Part shown: one piece after another, positions 32,778 through 41,508 of the stretch
Numbering within the stretch: the first letter of the stretch is position 1
Layout of the letters: each line of letters opens with the position of its first letter
NCBI RefSeq assembly: GCF_015169395.1
Contig: NZ_CP063458.1
Coordinates: 2,108,001 to 2,172,000, forward strand
Length of the DNA: 64,000 bases
Direction of reading: 5' to 3'
Source of the DNA: Humisphaera borealis
GTDB lineage: Bacteria; Planctomycetota; Phycisphaerae; Tepidisphaerales; Tepidisphaeraceae
Position numbers and translations under genes: made by a program
The notes under the pieces: generated by a model
What the model was told of the DNA's origin: nothing
What the model saw: only the letters and a program-made list of their open reading frames with translations
Database searches by the model: none

Positions 32778-34652
32778 ATGATGAGGTCGAACTTCGGATT
32801 CCGCGCCTTGGTGTGCATGGCGGCTGTTGCCCTGCCGGTGATGTCCGCCCTGGGGCAGGCCCCGCCGTCTACAACACCCGCCAGCAAGCCCGCAACTGTC
32901 CCGGCGGAACTCCCCGGCTTCCGCACGGTTGCGACGGCCGAGACCACAAAGATTAAGGCACCCACGTCGGGCACCGGCTCGGTGCTGGGTTATCTTGGGA
33001 TCGCTGTCAAAGGTCAGGACGGCAGGGTCGTCGTCGAGGAGGTCGATGACCATTCGCCGGCATCATCTGCCGGGATCGTCGCTGGCGATGTGCTGACCCG
33101 TATCAACAGCACCGAGATCCGGCAGCCTTCGCAGGTTGCCGAGTCGCTGCTGGCACTGGCGGCCGGCGATTCGGTCAAGCTGGGCGTGGTACGGGACGGC
33201 AAGCCGAAGGAGCTGTCGGCCACGCTCGCGCCGACGAGTCGACCGATGAAGCTCAGTGCGACCCGTGCGATCATGGGTATCACGCTCAAGGAAAGCTCGG
33301 AAAGCGACGGCGCACTGCTCGACCGGGTCACCAGCGATCTCCCCGCCGCCAAGGCAGGGTTGAAGTCCGGCGACATGATCACCCGCATCGACGACGCCGC
33401 CGTCGGGGCGATGGTCAACATCACCGAGATGCTCGCGTCCTACGCGCCGGGGGACACGATTACCGTCCGCTATCGACGCGGCAATGAGACCAGCGAAGTG
33501 AAGGTCACGCTGGTGGCCGATCCGCGCGCCGGCACGGATGTTCGCTCGTACGTACCGGCGAACATCTTCAAGAAAGATGTGTTCCGTCTGGCGGTCATCA
33601 CGATCGAGTACCCCGATACGCCACGCAGCGACAAAATTACCGCCAAGGCCTGGAACGATGCGCTGTTCAGCAGCGGCACCTACACGGACAAGAACGCCAC
33701 CGGGCAGCCGGTATTCGGCAGCATGGCGGACTATTTCCGCGAAGTTTCCTGCGGCAAGCTGAAGGTCGAAGGAAAAACGTTCGACCCGGTGAAGGTCGCG
33801 AAGAACCGCGCCGACTACGCCGCCGGTACCGGCGACAGGCGGATGCTGAACGAAGCGATCGATCTGGTGCTGAAGCGTGACGGAGCCGATTCCATGCGCG
33901 CGTTCGACGGCGTCCTGTTTCTGCACTGTGGTGGACGCGTTCAAACCAACCGCGGCAATGTCTTCTGGCCCCACCGCAGTGTGCTGCTGCACCAGAACCG
34001 GCGGTACTCCTACTTTATCTGTCCCGAAAGCAGCACGGCCAACGGCGATCGGATGAACAACATCTCCGTTTTCTGCCACGAGTTCGGCCACATGATCGGC
34101 CTGCCCGATCTCTACGCACGTCCTGAAAATCCCGGCAGCGAGGGGCTCGGCCAGTGGTGCTTGATGAGCAACCAACTGGGCAACGGCAAGCCGCAACACA
34201 TGAGCGCCTGGTGCAAGGAGCAGCTCGGCTGGCTGACCCCCACTGTGATCGATCCGACAGTGAAGCAGAAGCTGGTCCTTTCGCCGATCGAAGGAACCAC
34301 CGACCAGTGCTTCAAGATCCTCGCCCGGCCGGACGGGTCGGAGTATTTCCTGCTGGAAGTGCGGAAGAAGACGGGTTTCGACATCGATCTGCCCGGTGAC
34401 GGCTTGCTTATCTGGCGGGTTGTTCGCGGCCGGCCGATTCTGGAAGAGTCGCACGGCGTTGACGGGCCCCTGGGACCGCGAAGCTACCTTCGCTCAGTGC
34501 CCTTCCCGACAACCAGTAACCACTCGTTCACCCCCTACACGACCCCAAGCAGTAAGTCGCAGCTCGGCGGCGGGATGCCGGTGTTTATCACCGACATCGA
34601 GAAGCTCCCCGACGGACGGGTGACATTCGCCGTCGGCTACCAGAAGTATTGA
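32778..34652 (+). CDS. Secreted PDZ-domain M6-like metalloprotease, 624 aa
   Basis: This is a predicted secreted zinc protease. The signal peptide is followed by a Pro/Thr linker and two PDZ domains (GYLGIAVKGQDGRVVVEEVD..., IMGITLKESSES...). Next is an M6/immune-inhibitor-A-type catalytic domain containing CHEFGHMIGLPDLY; His434, Glu435, His438 and Asp444 form the HExxHxxGxxD zinc site. A sandwich-like C-terminus follows. PDZ domains ahead of an M6 domain suggest substrate docking. A GGAG-like site precedes the ATG; ATG at 32781 is equally possible. It is separated from neighbours by hairpins. Confidence 0.9.
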   Translation: MMRSNFGFRALVCMAAVALPVMSALGQAPPSTTPASKPATVPAELPGFRTVATAETTKIKAPTSGTGSVLGYLGIAVKGQDGRVVVEEVDDHSPASSAGIVAGDVLTRINSTEIRQPSQVAESLLALAAGDSVKLGVVRDGKPKELSATLAPTSRPMKLSATRAIMGITLKESSESDGALLDRVTSDLPAAKAGLKSGDMITRIDDAAVGAMVNITEMLASYAPGDTITVRYRRGNETSEVKVTLVADPRAGTDVRSYVPANIFKKDVFRLAVITIEYPDTPRSDKITAKAWNDALFSSGTYTDKNATGQPVFGSMADYFREVSCGKLKVEGKTFDPVKVAKNRADYAAGTGDRRMLNEAIDLVLKRDGADSMRAFDGVLFLHCGGRVQTNRGNVFWPHRSVLLHQNRRYSYFICPESSTANGDRMNNISVFCHEFGHMIGLPDLYARPENPGSEGLGQWCLMSNQLGNGKPQHMSAWCKEQLGWLTPTVIDPTVKQKLVLSPIEGTTDQCFKILARPDGSEYFLLEVRKKTGFDIDLPGDGLLIWRVVRGRPILEESHGVDGPLGPRSYLRSVPFPTTSNHSFTPYTTPSSKSQLGGGMPVFITDIEKLPDGRVTFAVGYQKY

Positions 34653-34664
34653 ACCCAACTGAGA

Positions 34665-34693
34665 CATAAGCCAATTTTTAGCAGCGGCTTATG
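34665..34693 (+). terminator. Hairpin after the M6-protease gene
   Basis: CATAAGCC (34665-34672) pairs with GGCTTATG (34686-34693). The loop is T-rich (AATTTTTAGCAGC), which is unusual for an intrinsic terminator. Its position 13 bases after the stop codon suggests a 3'-end structure. Confidence 0.45.
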
Positions 34694-34881
34694 CATTGGA
34701 TTCGGCGGTGGTGCCGGTTAGGCATGCCCCTGCGGTGCGGCAATGACGCCACCGCATACTCACCCATTTCATGCCCGCATCAGGCCATCCGCACGATTGA
34801 TCGACTGAGGGTACTTTTCGTCACCGGCCGAGTGACCGGGAAGTCAATCAGTAACGATCAAACCAGAGGAGTTTGCGGATC

Positions 34882-35472
34882 ATGAGCAGCGAAGGATCTA
34901 ACAGGCGGTATGCGTGGGGCTGGACAGTGGCGGCGGTCGTGGCGGTCAGCGGCGCTGTCATGTGGCAGGGGCAGAACCGGGCCGGAGCACGGCAGTCGGC
35001 CGCTCCCGATACCTCTACGCCCAAGGGACCTCACGTCGTCGCGTCATCGCCGATCGAAGCCGGCCGATACATCGTCAAGGTCGGCGGATGCAACGACTGC
35101 CATACGCCCGGTTTCGCGATGACCAACGGCCAGGTTCCCGAGTCGGAGTGGCTCGTGGGCGAGAAGATGGGTTTCCGCGGGCCCTGGGGTACCACGTATG
35201 CCTCAAATCTGAGGCTGTTCGTTCGGGACCTCTCGGAGAACGATTTCGTCCTGATCGTCCGCAACCGCAACACCCGCCCGCCGATGCCGTGGCCGTCGTT
35301 GCACGCCATGAGCGATCAGGACCTTCGGTCGCTGTACGCCTACCTGAAGTCTCTGGAGACCAAAGGTGAACGCGCCCCCGATTACGTTCCGCCGACCGAA
35401 GAGCCCGTGACGCCGTACCTGAGCTGGCAGCCGATCTTCCCCAAGTCCGCACGACCGGCCGACGGAAAGTAG
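34882..35472 (+). CDS. Single-heme c-type cytochrome, 196 aa
   Basis: This is a predicted periplasmic electron carrier anchored or exported by its N-terminal hydrophobic segment (YAWGWTVAAVVAVSGAVMWQ). One heme-binding motif, CNDCH, lies in RYIVKVGGCNDCHTPGF; the Met axial ligand is probably one of those in RPPMPWPSLHAMSD. The spacing GRYIVKVGGC...TPGF resembles cytochromes fused to or partnered with alcohol dehydrogenases. The start at 34882 has AGGAG 11 bases upstream; TTG at 34873 is less likely. A terminator follows at 35503. No oxidase is adjacent. Confidence 0.88.
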   Translation: MSSEGSNRRYAWGWTVAAVVAVSGAVMWQGQNRAGARQSAAPDTSTPKGPHVVASSPIEAGRYIVKVGGCNDCHTPGFAMTNGQVPESEWLVGEKMGFRGPWGTTYASNLRLFVRDLSENDFVLIVRNRNTRPPMPWPSLHAMSDQDLRSLYAYLKSLETKGERAPDYVPPTEEPVTPYLSWQPIFPKSARPADGK

Positions 35473-35502
35473 GCACGTCTGGTGACACCTCGCAGAAAAC
35501 AG

Positions 35503-35543
35503 CCCGGCCTCCCCGCCACAATTCAACAGGCAGGGAGGCCGGG
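35503..35543 (+). terminator. Intrinsic terminator after the cytochrome c gene
   Basis: CCCGGCCTCCC (35503-35513) pairs perfectly with GGGAGGCCGGG (35533-35543). The T-rich TGATTTTGTTT follows. Confidence 0.85.
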
Positions 35544-35589
35544 TGATTTTGTTTGGTGCCGATGGGTTCGGTTGTACAATCCGCAGGCT

Positions 35590-36624
35590 ATGCACTGTCG
35601 GACCGCGTTCCTGGCGTTTCTCCTGTTGATCACCTGCGCTACTGACCTGCTCGCCGCCGATCTCCCTTCGACACAGCCCGCCAAAGCCCTGACGCGCTTC
35701 CCGACGTTTGGCGTGGCGTTCGAGTTGCCGGGCGGTTGGACGGAGATCCCAAGGGAAAAGTCCGGACGGATCGGCCAGTGGATTAGCGCCGACTCGAAGC
35801 CGGACGCCATGCAGTCGCTGATCATGATTGAGACCGGTCGTTCCGGCGGCAACACGCCCGATCTGTTCGCCAAGGGACTGGCACGGAACTTCGGCGGAAT
35901 TGTCCTCGACGAACCGACAACCCTGGGGGGTGAACCGGCATTGCGAGTCCGGGCCGACAACCACGACGATGAAGTGGCCCCTACCGAGGCGGTCGTGTGC
36001 GTTCGGGCCGGCAACGTGTACCTGGTAATGGGCGGAACCAAGAAAGGCCGGAGCGTCCAGAAGGAGATTGACGCCGTCGCTGCCAGTTGGAAGTGGACGG
36101 ACCTTCAGAAGCCGGCAAGCCAGTTGGAACTTCACGCGGCGCCGTTCGCAGCATTTGACGGCTCGGTTAGGCTGAATGCACCGCGGATGATGCATCAGAA
36201 TCCTGCTGACGACCCGGACGCGCAGCTGGACCTCGCCTTGTACAACCTGGCGCGTAACACGGCCGACTTCCGGGCGACGCTGACGCTTGTATCGCTTGAG
36301 AAAGGCGAAACGCTCGAGAACGCATGTGAGCGATTCATGAAGGACGTGACTGGACGGTACAAGTTTGTGAAAGAGGGTCCGGCGTGGCAGCCGCGAAAGG
36401 CAGCGACGACGCGTTTCATGACCGGCGTGGTCGAAGCCGCCCGCCCGCAGCCGGCCGAAACGGACACTTTGCACCACCAATGGGCGCTTGTAAGTTTAGG
36501 CGAACAGAGTGCTAAGGTCGTTTTGATCCACTTTTCGCACGAAGCCGAGACCGATGAGGAGCGGCAGAAGTTCGAACAATCGGCCGAGCAGATCGTGATT
36601 TCCGTCGAGCCGGTGAAGAAATAG
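35590..36624 (+). CDS. Secreted hypothetical protein, 344 aa
   Basis: The function is not recognised. The ATG at 35590 gives a clean signal peptide (MHCRTAFLAFLLLITCATDLLAA); the frame before it runs through the preceding terminator. The mature part starts with a Thr/Pro linker and contains two similar-looking alpha/beta halves. The first is FGVAFELPGGWTEIPREKSG, a pattern seen in small envelope proteins of the PsbP/DUF1795-like type. The second ends with VVLIHFSHEAETDEE. It is a single-gene unit. Confidence 0.8.
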   Translation: MHCRTAFLAFLLLITCATDLLAADLPSTQPAKALTRFPTFGVAFELPGGWTEIPREKSGRIGQWISADSKPDAMQSLIMIETGRSGGNTPDLFAKGLARNFGGIVLDEPTTLGGEPALRVRADNHDDEVAPTEAVVCVRAGNVYLVMGGTKKGRSVQKEIDAVAASWKWTDLQKPASQLELHAAPFAAFDGSVRLNAPRMMHQNPADDPDAQLDLALYNLARNTADFRATLTLVSLEKGETLENACERFMKDVTGRYKFVKEGPAWQPRKAATTRFMTGVVEAARPQPAETDTLHHQWALVSLGEQSAKVVLIHFSHEAETDEERQKFEQSAEQIVISVEPVKK

Positions 36625-36638
36625 CCTGGCTCCGGGGT

Positions 36639-36688
36639 CTAACGCTCGAGCGTTAGGCGGGCCGGGCGAGAGGAAAGCCGGCCGGCCC
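36639..36688. repeat. Perfect 18-bp palindrome plus GC-rich hairpin
   Basis: CTAACGCTCGAGCGTTAG (36639-36656) is exactly self-complementary. It is followed by GGGCCGG (36659-36665) pairing with CCGGCCC (36682-36688). The pair lies just after a stop codon and may work as a terminator or be another interspersed palindrome. Confidence 0.7.
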
Positions 36689-36908
36689 GGGCAGGCAGGA
36701 TTACGTTCGGTCGGAAATCACGGTCCGGAATTGTGTTATCATTCTCAATTGTTCGGTTATACTGCGGCCAAGCTGGACTGGCCGTATCTTCGTTGTGATT
36801 GCTACCAAAAGAGTTACCTAGGCTGCGGGGAGGGTAGGCGGTGTGATGCCGCCGACGCCCGCATGCCGCCTCGGCCGACGCGTCTGACCATGGCGCGGGA
36901 GGGTTTTC

Positions 36909-39065
36909 ATGCCGGTTTTGTTTGACACGCTCGAGTCTCGCCAACTGTTCATTTCAGTTGCGCCATCGAGTTTTGAACAGTATTGGATCGAGCTCGTCAA
37001 TCGGGCACGGGCCAACCCTGCGCTCGAGGCCACCCGTTTGGGAATCGACCTGAACGAGGGTCTGGCTGCCAACACGATCAGCACGGCTGCCAAGCCGCCC
37101 CTGGCGCTCAACGGCTTCATCACTGACGCTTCCGGGCCGACCCCGGGCAATGCGCTTGTTGCACCCCTGCAGCACGCCCAGTGGGTTCGCGTTAACGAGC
37201 AGATTTCGCTCGTCGGCGCTCTCGGTTCGCTGCCGATCGACAGGTTGATCGCCGCCGGCTACGTGTTTACCGGCACCGCCCAAGGCAACGCTGAGAACGT
37301 CACGGCGCTGGTCAACCCAACCCAACCTCTTGATATCGCAGCGGTTGACACGATCCATGCCAACCTGTTCATCGACTCCGGCATCCTGAACCGGACGGAT
37401 CGGGTGAACCTGTTCAGCACCAGTTATCGAGAAGTCGGCGCAGGTCTGGACCAGGGCACCTGGACGCCCACCGGTCAGCCCGCACAGCAGGCAGTCGCGG
37501 CGGTCATGGACTTCGCACTTGCGACCAACAACTCGGCCGGCGACGTGTTCCTGACCGGCGTCGCTTACAACGACAACATTCTTGCCGACAACTTCTACAC
37601 GCCCAACGCCGGTAACGGCGAAGGCCTTAACAACGTCACCGTTACCGCCCGTCGCCTGAGCGATGGCGCTACCTTCACGACGGCAACGTTCCCCTCCGGC
37701 GGCTACTCGCTGCGGCTGACCCCCGGTACCTATGAGGTCACCGCCACCGGCGGCGGCTTGGGCACTGGCAATGCGGTCATCTATCCCGCCGTCGTGGTCG
37801 GTGGTCAGAACGTGAAGCGAGACTTCACCACGCAGCAAATCGTCACCGCCCCGGTTAACCCGGGCACGGTCGGACCGCCGACGCCGAACCCTGTTACGCT
37901 CAAGGGCGACATCAAGGGTAAGGTCCGGATTGATCGCGCGGGTCTGCGCAACAAGGAAGATCTCCGGTATACCGAGGCCGTCATCGGGGCGATCGTTTAC
38001 GTCGATCTGGACAATAGCGGCACACGCAACAGCAACGAACCGTTTGGCAAGGTGCTGCCCAACACCAATCTGGTCGGTAACGGCATCTACAACATCACCG
38101 GGCTGAATCCGGGTGTTTACAAGCTGCGTGTGGAAGCCCCGTCTGGCTACCGCGTAAGCATCCCCCGCTCGACTGTACAAGACGTCACCATCGTCAGTGG
38201 CAAAGTGGCCAAGCCCAAGGTGTTTGCGTTGACCGAACACACGCTTGTGAGCGGCCGCGTCTACAAGGACGCGAATTTCAACGGAAACTTCGAGTCGACT
38301 TTCGACAAGGGTCTGGCGGATTGGCGCGTCTTCATCGATCTGAACAACGACAGCATCTGGCAGCGGGAGACCGAGCCGGCGGTGAAGTCGGAATCAGACG
38401 GTTATTATGCGTTCCGCGACCTTCTCGTCGGTACCTACACGATTCGCGTCATCTCCAAGTCCAACTTCATCCAGACCGAGCCGACGAACAACGGCGCTTA
38501 TGTCGTGCAACTGCAGGGATCGGCGCTTGATGTGATCGATCGCGACTTCGGTCAACGTCAGGTCACGCAGTCGCCCCCACCGCCTCCAGGCGGCTCAACG
38601 CCGACGATTACTGACCCGGGATTCGAATCACCGTCGCTCCCGGGAACCTTCCAGTACAATCCCCCGAATCCTGGTTGGACCTTCCTTGTAGGTGGTGGAA
38701 TTTCTGGCAATGGCAGCAGCTTCACTGCCAGCAATCCGCCGGCTCCAGAGGGAACCCAAGTTGCCTTCCTGCAAGTCGCAAACGCGGTTGTAAGTCAGTC
38801 CATCACTGGATGGTCATCGGGCACCTATCGCGTATCTTTCCAAGCCGCAGCAAGAGCCGGTCTTGGCGGAACAATGGATTGTCAGGTCTTGATAGACGGC
38901 CAGGTAGTCGGGACATTTACCCCTTCAACCACGTCGTACCAAGCCTTTACAACCAGCACGTTCACGGTTGTGGCCGGGTCACATACGCTCCAGTTCAAGG
39001 GCATCAATACCCCGGGCGGCGACCAGACGGTGTTCCTGGACAGCGTGTCGATTCTGCTGGCTTGA
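36909..39065 (+). CDS. Secreted CAP-domain protein with SdrD-B-like repeats and a C-terminal carbohydrate-binding-like module, 718 aa
   Basis: This is a predicted surface or extracellular protein. GGGAGGG five bases upstream supports the ATG. The N-terminus MPVLFDTLESRQLFIS carries the LEPR-type motif instead of a standard signal peptide. A CAP/SCP-like domain follows (YWIELVNRARANPALEATRLG). Next come a carboxypeptidase-regulatory-like region, two SdrD-B/Cna-B-like repeats (VYVDLDNSGTRNSNEPFGKV; VFIDLNNDSIWQRETEPAV) and a Pro linker. The last ~150 residues form a jelly-roll module (DPGFESPSLPG...) like DUF642/CBM domains. It is probably an adhesin or matrix protein. A strong terminator follows. 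Confidence 0.88.
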   Translation: MPVLFDTLESRQLFISVAPSSFEQYWIELVNRARANPALEATRLGIDLNEGLAANTISTAAKPPLALNGFITDASGPTPGNALVAPLQHAQWVRVNEQISLVGALGSLPIDRLIAAGYVFTGTAQGNAENVTALVNPTQPLDIAAVDTIHANLFIDSGILNRTDRVNLFSTSYREVGAGLDQGTWTPTGQPAQQAVAAVMDFALATNNSAGDVFLTGVAYNDNILADNFYTPNAGNGEGLNNVTVTARRLSDGATFTTATFPSGGYSLRLTPGTYEVTATGGGLGTGNAVIYPAVVVGGQNVKRDFTTQQIVTAPVNPGTVGPPTPNPVTLKGDIKGKVRIDRAGLRNKEDLRYTEAVIGAIVYVDLDNSGTRNSNEPFGKVLPNTNLVGNGIYNITGLNPGVYKLRVEAPSGYRVSIPRSTVQDVTIVSGKVAKPKVFALTEHTLVSGRVYKDANFNGNFESTFDKGLADWRVFIDLNNDSIWQRETEPAVKSESDGYYAFRDLLVGTYTIRVISKSNFIQTEPTNNGAYVVQLQGSALDVIDRDFGQRQVTQSPPPPPGGSTPTITDPGFESPSLPGTFQYNPPNPGWTFLVGGGISGNGSSFTASNPPAPEGTQVAFLQVANAVVSQSITGWSSGTYRVSFQAAARAGLGGTMDCQVLIDGQVVGTFTPSTTSYQAFTTSTFTVVAGSHTLQFKGINTPGGDQTVFLDSVSILLA

Positions 39066-39153
39066 TCGGCCTTTGGTCTTCGCCGCGATGTTGTCTCGGC
39101 CGGGTCAAACCGTCGAACGATAAACCGGGTCGATTCCCGGATCACAGACTCAC

Positions 39154-39185
39154 ACGCCGCGGGTTTAGCGACCCGCGGCGTTTTT
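39154..39185 (+). terminator. Rho-independent terminator
   Basis: ACGCCGCGGGT (39154-39164) pairs with ACCCGCGGCGT (39171-39181) around a 6-base loop and is followed by TTTT. It ends the CAP/SdrD-like gene. Confidence 0.93.
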
Positions 39186-39270
39186 GATTCGCCGATAGCC
39201 CGCGTTTCGCCCGGGATTGTCCCACGGCGATGTAAGGCGGTGGGGCGCGGTTCGTTATCCCTGCTAAGAC

Positions 39271-39879
39271 ATGGTGCGTACTCCCTCCAAATCCGCGGCG
39301 AGCCTGGGACTCTTGTTGCTGCTGTCGGCGGTTGCCTGGTCGGCCGCATCCGATGCCAAGCGGCCGGCGACCCGACCAGCGGATCAACCCGTCAAAGATG
39401 TCGAGGGTCGGTTGTGCCACCCCCTTTCGACTGGCGGTGCCAAGGCAGCAGTAGTATTTTTCCTGAGCCATGACTGCCCGATCTCCAATGGCTACTCGCC
39501 GGAGATCAACCGAATCTGCAAAGAGTTCGGTGGCGACGGGAAAGTCGTCTTCCATATCGTCCACCCGTACGAGAAACTCTCGGCCGACGAGGCCCGCAAG
39601 CACGCCAAAGAGTTCGCCTACACCGTTCCCGTGATCGTCGACGCAGACAAGCAACTCACTCGCTCCCTGCGAGCCACGACAACACCCCAAGTGTTTGTCT
39701 TGACCCCCGACGGCGAGGTCGCCTACAGCGGGAGGATCGACAATCTCTGGAGCGGGTTTGGTAAACGCCGAACTGAGCCGACCGTTCGAGACCTCCGCGA
39801 TTCCCTCTCGGCAATTCTTGCGGGCAAGCCGGTCCCGAACCGCTCGACCGATTCCATCGGTTGCCCGATTGAGCCGTAA
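39271..39879 (+). CDS. Thioredoxin-fold redoxin, exported, 202 aa
   Basis: This is a predicted periplasmic AhpC/TSA-redoxin-type protein. The signal peptide is SLGLLLLLSAVAWSAA. The active-site region is VVFFLSHDCPISNGYSPEI, with a single Cys (one-Cys type) where the redoxin peroxidatic Cys sits. The cis-Pro segment TTTPQVFVLTPDGEVAYSGR is well kept. In planctomycetes this subfamily is typically paired with a cytochrome/copper-monooxygenase protein, and that gene starts 42 bases downstream here. The two are very likely an operon. The exact electron donor is unknown. Confidence 0.9.
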   Translation: MVRTPSKSAASLGLLLLLSAVAWSAASDAKRPATRPADQPVKDVEGRLCHPLSTGGAKAAVVFFLSHDCPISNGYSPEINRICKEFGGDGKVVFHIVHPYEKLSADEARKHAKEFAYTVPVIVDADKQLTRSLRATTTPQVFVLTPDGEVAYSGRIDNLWSGFGKRRTEPTVRDLRDSLSAILAGKPVPNRSTDSIGCPIEP

Positions 39880-39921
39880 CCAATTGGCTCTCGTAAAACT
39901 GGACGACACAGGAGCACACCC

Positions 39922-41367
39922 ATGCAACGACGTACGATTCTCGCTCTGATCCTGATATTAGGATTCGGGTCGCTACAGACTACCGTTGTCGCCGCGGCAC
40001 CAGCGGACTCGGCTGCGACTGTTCAAGTCACGTACGCCAAGCACATCGCGCCGATTCTTTTCGAGAACTGCGCCACGTGCCATCGCCCCGGCGAGGTCGC
40101 CCCCTTCTCTTTGCTGACCTACCAGGATGCCAAGCGCCGCGCCAGTCAGATTTCCGAGGTCACTGAATCGAAGTACATGCCACCTTGGCTTCCGGTCGAC
40201 GGTCATGGCGACTTCGCCGGCGCGCGCAAGTTGACGCCTGCGCAGATCAAAATGATCCGCGTCTGGGCCGATTCCGGGGCTCCTGAGGGAAATCCGGCCG
40301 ATCTGCCCCCCGCGCCAAAGTTCGCCGAAGGATGGGCTCTGGGCGAGCCTGACATGGTCGTAAAGATGACCGAGAAATACACGCTACGGGCAGAAGGCAA
40401 AGACGTCTTCAGGGTATTCGTGATTCCGATCGACCTGCCCGAAGACAAGTACGTCACCGCGGTCGACTACCGCCCGACCAACCGCAAGATTCTTCACCAC
40501 GCGTTGATGTTCACCGACACGCAGAAGCAGGCTCGCAAGCTAGACGAGCAGGACAAGGAGCCGGGCTACGGCAACGGCCGGGCCGGCGGACTCGGGTTCG
40601 TTCCCAGCGGCGGCCTTGGTGGATGGGCCCCGGGCGTTACGCCCCGCCATCTGCCCGACGGCGTCGCCCGCATCCTGCACAAAGGTGCCGATCTGGTTCT
40701 ACAGGTGCACTTCCACCCCAGTGGCAAGGTCGAGGAAGAGCAGTCTTCCATCGGTCTCTACTTCGCCAAGAAGGAGCCGCAACGGCTGGCGATCAGCCTG
40801 CCCAAGGGGATGCGCCGCCAGTCACTGGACATCGCGCCCGGCAAGAAGGACTTCACCCTGACCGACACCTTCACCCTGCCGCTCGAAGCCCAAGTTGTCG
40901 GCATCTTCCCCCACGCCCACCTGCTCTGTAAGGAAATCAAGGTCGATGCCACGCTTCCCGACGGAACGCAGAAGCCGCTCATCTGGATCAAGGACTGGGA
41001 CTGGAACTGGCAGGACGAGTTCCTTTACGACAAGACGATCAAGCTGCCGGCGGGAACGAAGATTGATCAGAAATACGTCTTCGACAACTCGGCCGACAAT
41101 GTGCGCAACCCCAACAATCCGCCCAAACGCGTGACCTGGGGCGAGCAGACCGCAGACGAGATGGCGATCACGTTCTTTATCGTCACGGCACCGAAAGACG
41201 CATTGCTGTTCCAGCTCGGCAGAGGCCGCCGGGCCGACGCCGGCGGTGCGCCGGGGGCGGATATCGCCACCAGTGCGATTCGAGACGCCCTTCGGCGTCG
41301 TGCCGAGCAGAACCTGAATCAGGCGCAGGGACAGCCCGATTCAAAGCCACAGGCTAATCCGAAGTAG
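39922..41367 (+). CDS. Cytochrome c - copper type II monooxygenase-like protein, 481 aa
   Basis: This is an exported redox enzyme of unknown substrate. AGGAG nine bases upstream supports the start, and a signal peptide follows (TILALILILGFGSLQTTVVA). A c-type heme site, CATCH, is in FENCATCHRPGEVAPFSL. The C-terminal two-thirds resemble the copper type II ascorbate-dependent monooxygenase fold, with candidate copper ligands in KILHHALMF, LQVHFHPSGK and IFPHAHLLCKE. Fusing heme c to this fold suggests electrons reach copper through the heme rather than through ascorbate. It is co-transcribed with the redoxin before it. A Gln/Asn/Pro-rich tail ends the protein. Confidence 0.88.
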   Translation: MQRRTILALILILGFGSLQTTVVAAAPADSAATVQVTYAKHIAPILFENCATCHRPGEVAPFSLLTYQDAKRRASQISEVTESKYMPPWLPVDGHGDFAGARKLTPAQIKMIRVWADSGAPEGNPADLPPAPKFAEGWALGEPDMVVKMTEKYTLRAEGKDVFRVFVIPIDLPEDKYVTAVDYRPTNRKILHHALMFTDTQKQARKLDEQDKEPGYGNGRAGGLGFVPSGGLGGWAPGVTPRHLPDGVARILHKGADLVLQVHFHPSGKVEEEQSSIGLYFAKKEPQRLAISLPKGMRRQSLDIAPGKKDFTLTDTFTLPLEAQVVGIFPHAHLLCKEIKVDATLPDGTQKPLIWIKDWDWNWQDEFLYDKTIKLPAGTKIDQKYVFDNSADNVRNPNNPPKRVTWGEQTADEMAITFFIVTAPKDALLFQLGRGRRADAGGAPGADIATSAIRDALRRRAEQNLNQAQGQPDSKPQANPK

Positions 41368-41391
41368 CATCTCCCATTCATAGTGATCGCC

Positions 41392-41472
41392 CCGATTAGC
41401 GGTCGCATCGAAGATGCACTCCCGGCAAGTCATGCCAGAGTGCACCTGCGGTGCGACCGCTAATCGGTTTTT
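41392..41472 (+). terminator. Large two-tier hairpin with T-run
   Basis: Outer arms of 16 bases (41392-41407 and 41452-41467) are exactly complementary. Inner arms TGCACTC (41415-41421) and GAGTGCA (41438-41444) form a second stem. TTTTT follows at 41468. It has the nested design of the other palindromes but also the T-run of a terminator for the monooxygenase gene. Confidence 0.85.
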
Positions 41473-41508
41473 CGGACCCGCTACTTGCCCAATCACTTCA
41501 GAAACCCG

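Noticed and set aside
36731-36763. Possible promoter TTGTGT...TATACT before the CAP/SdrD gene
   Set aside because: TATACT is a good -10, but the spacing from TTGTGT is 21 bases and the alternative -35 (TTATCA) is poor. It is AT-rich and may still hold a promoter, but the evidence is too weak to list.
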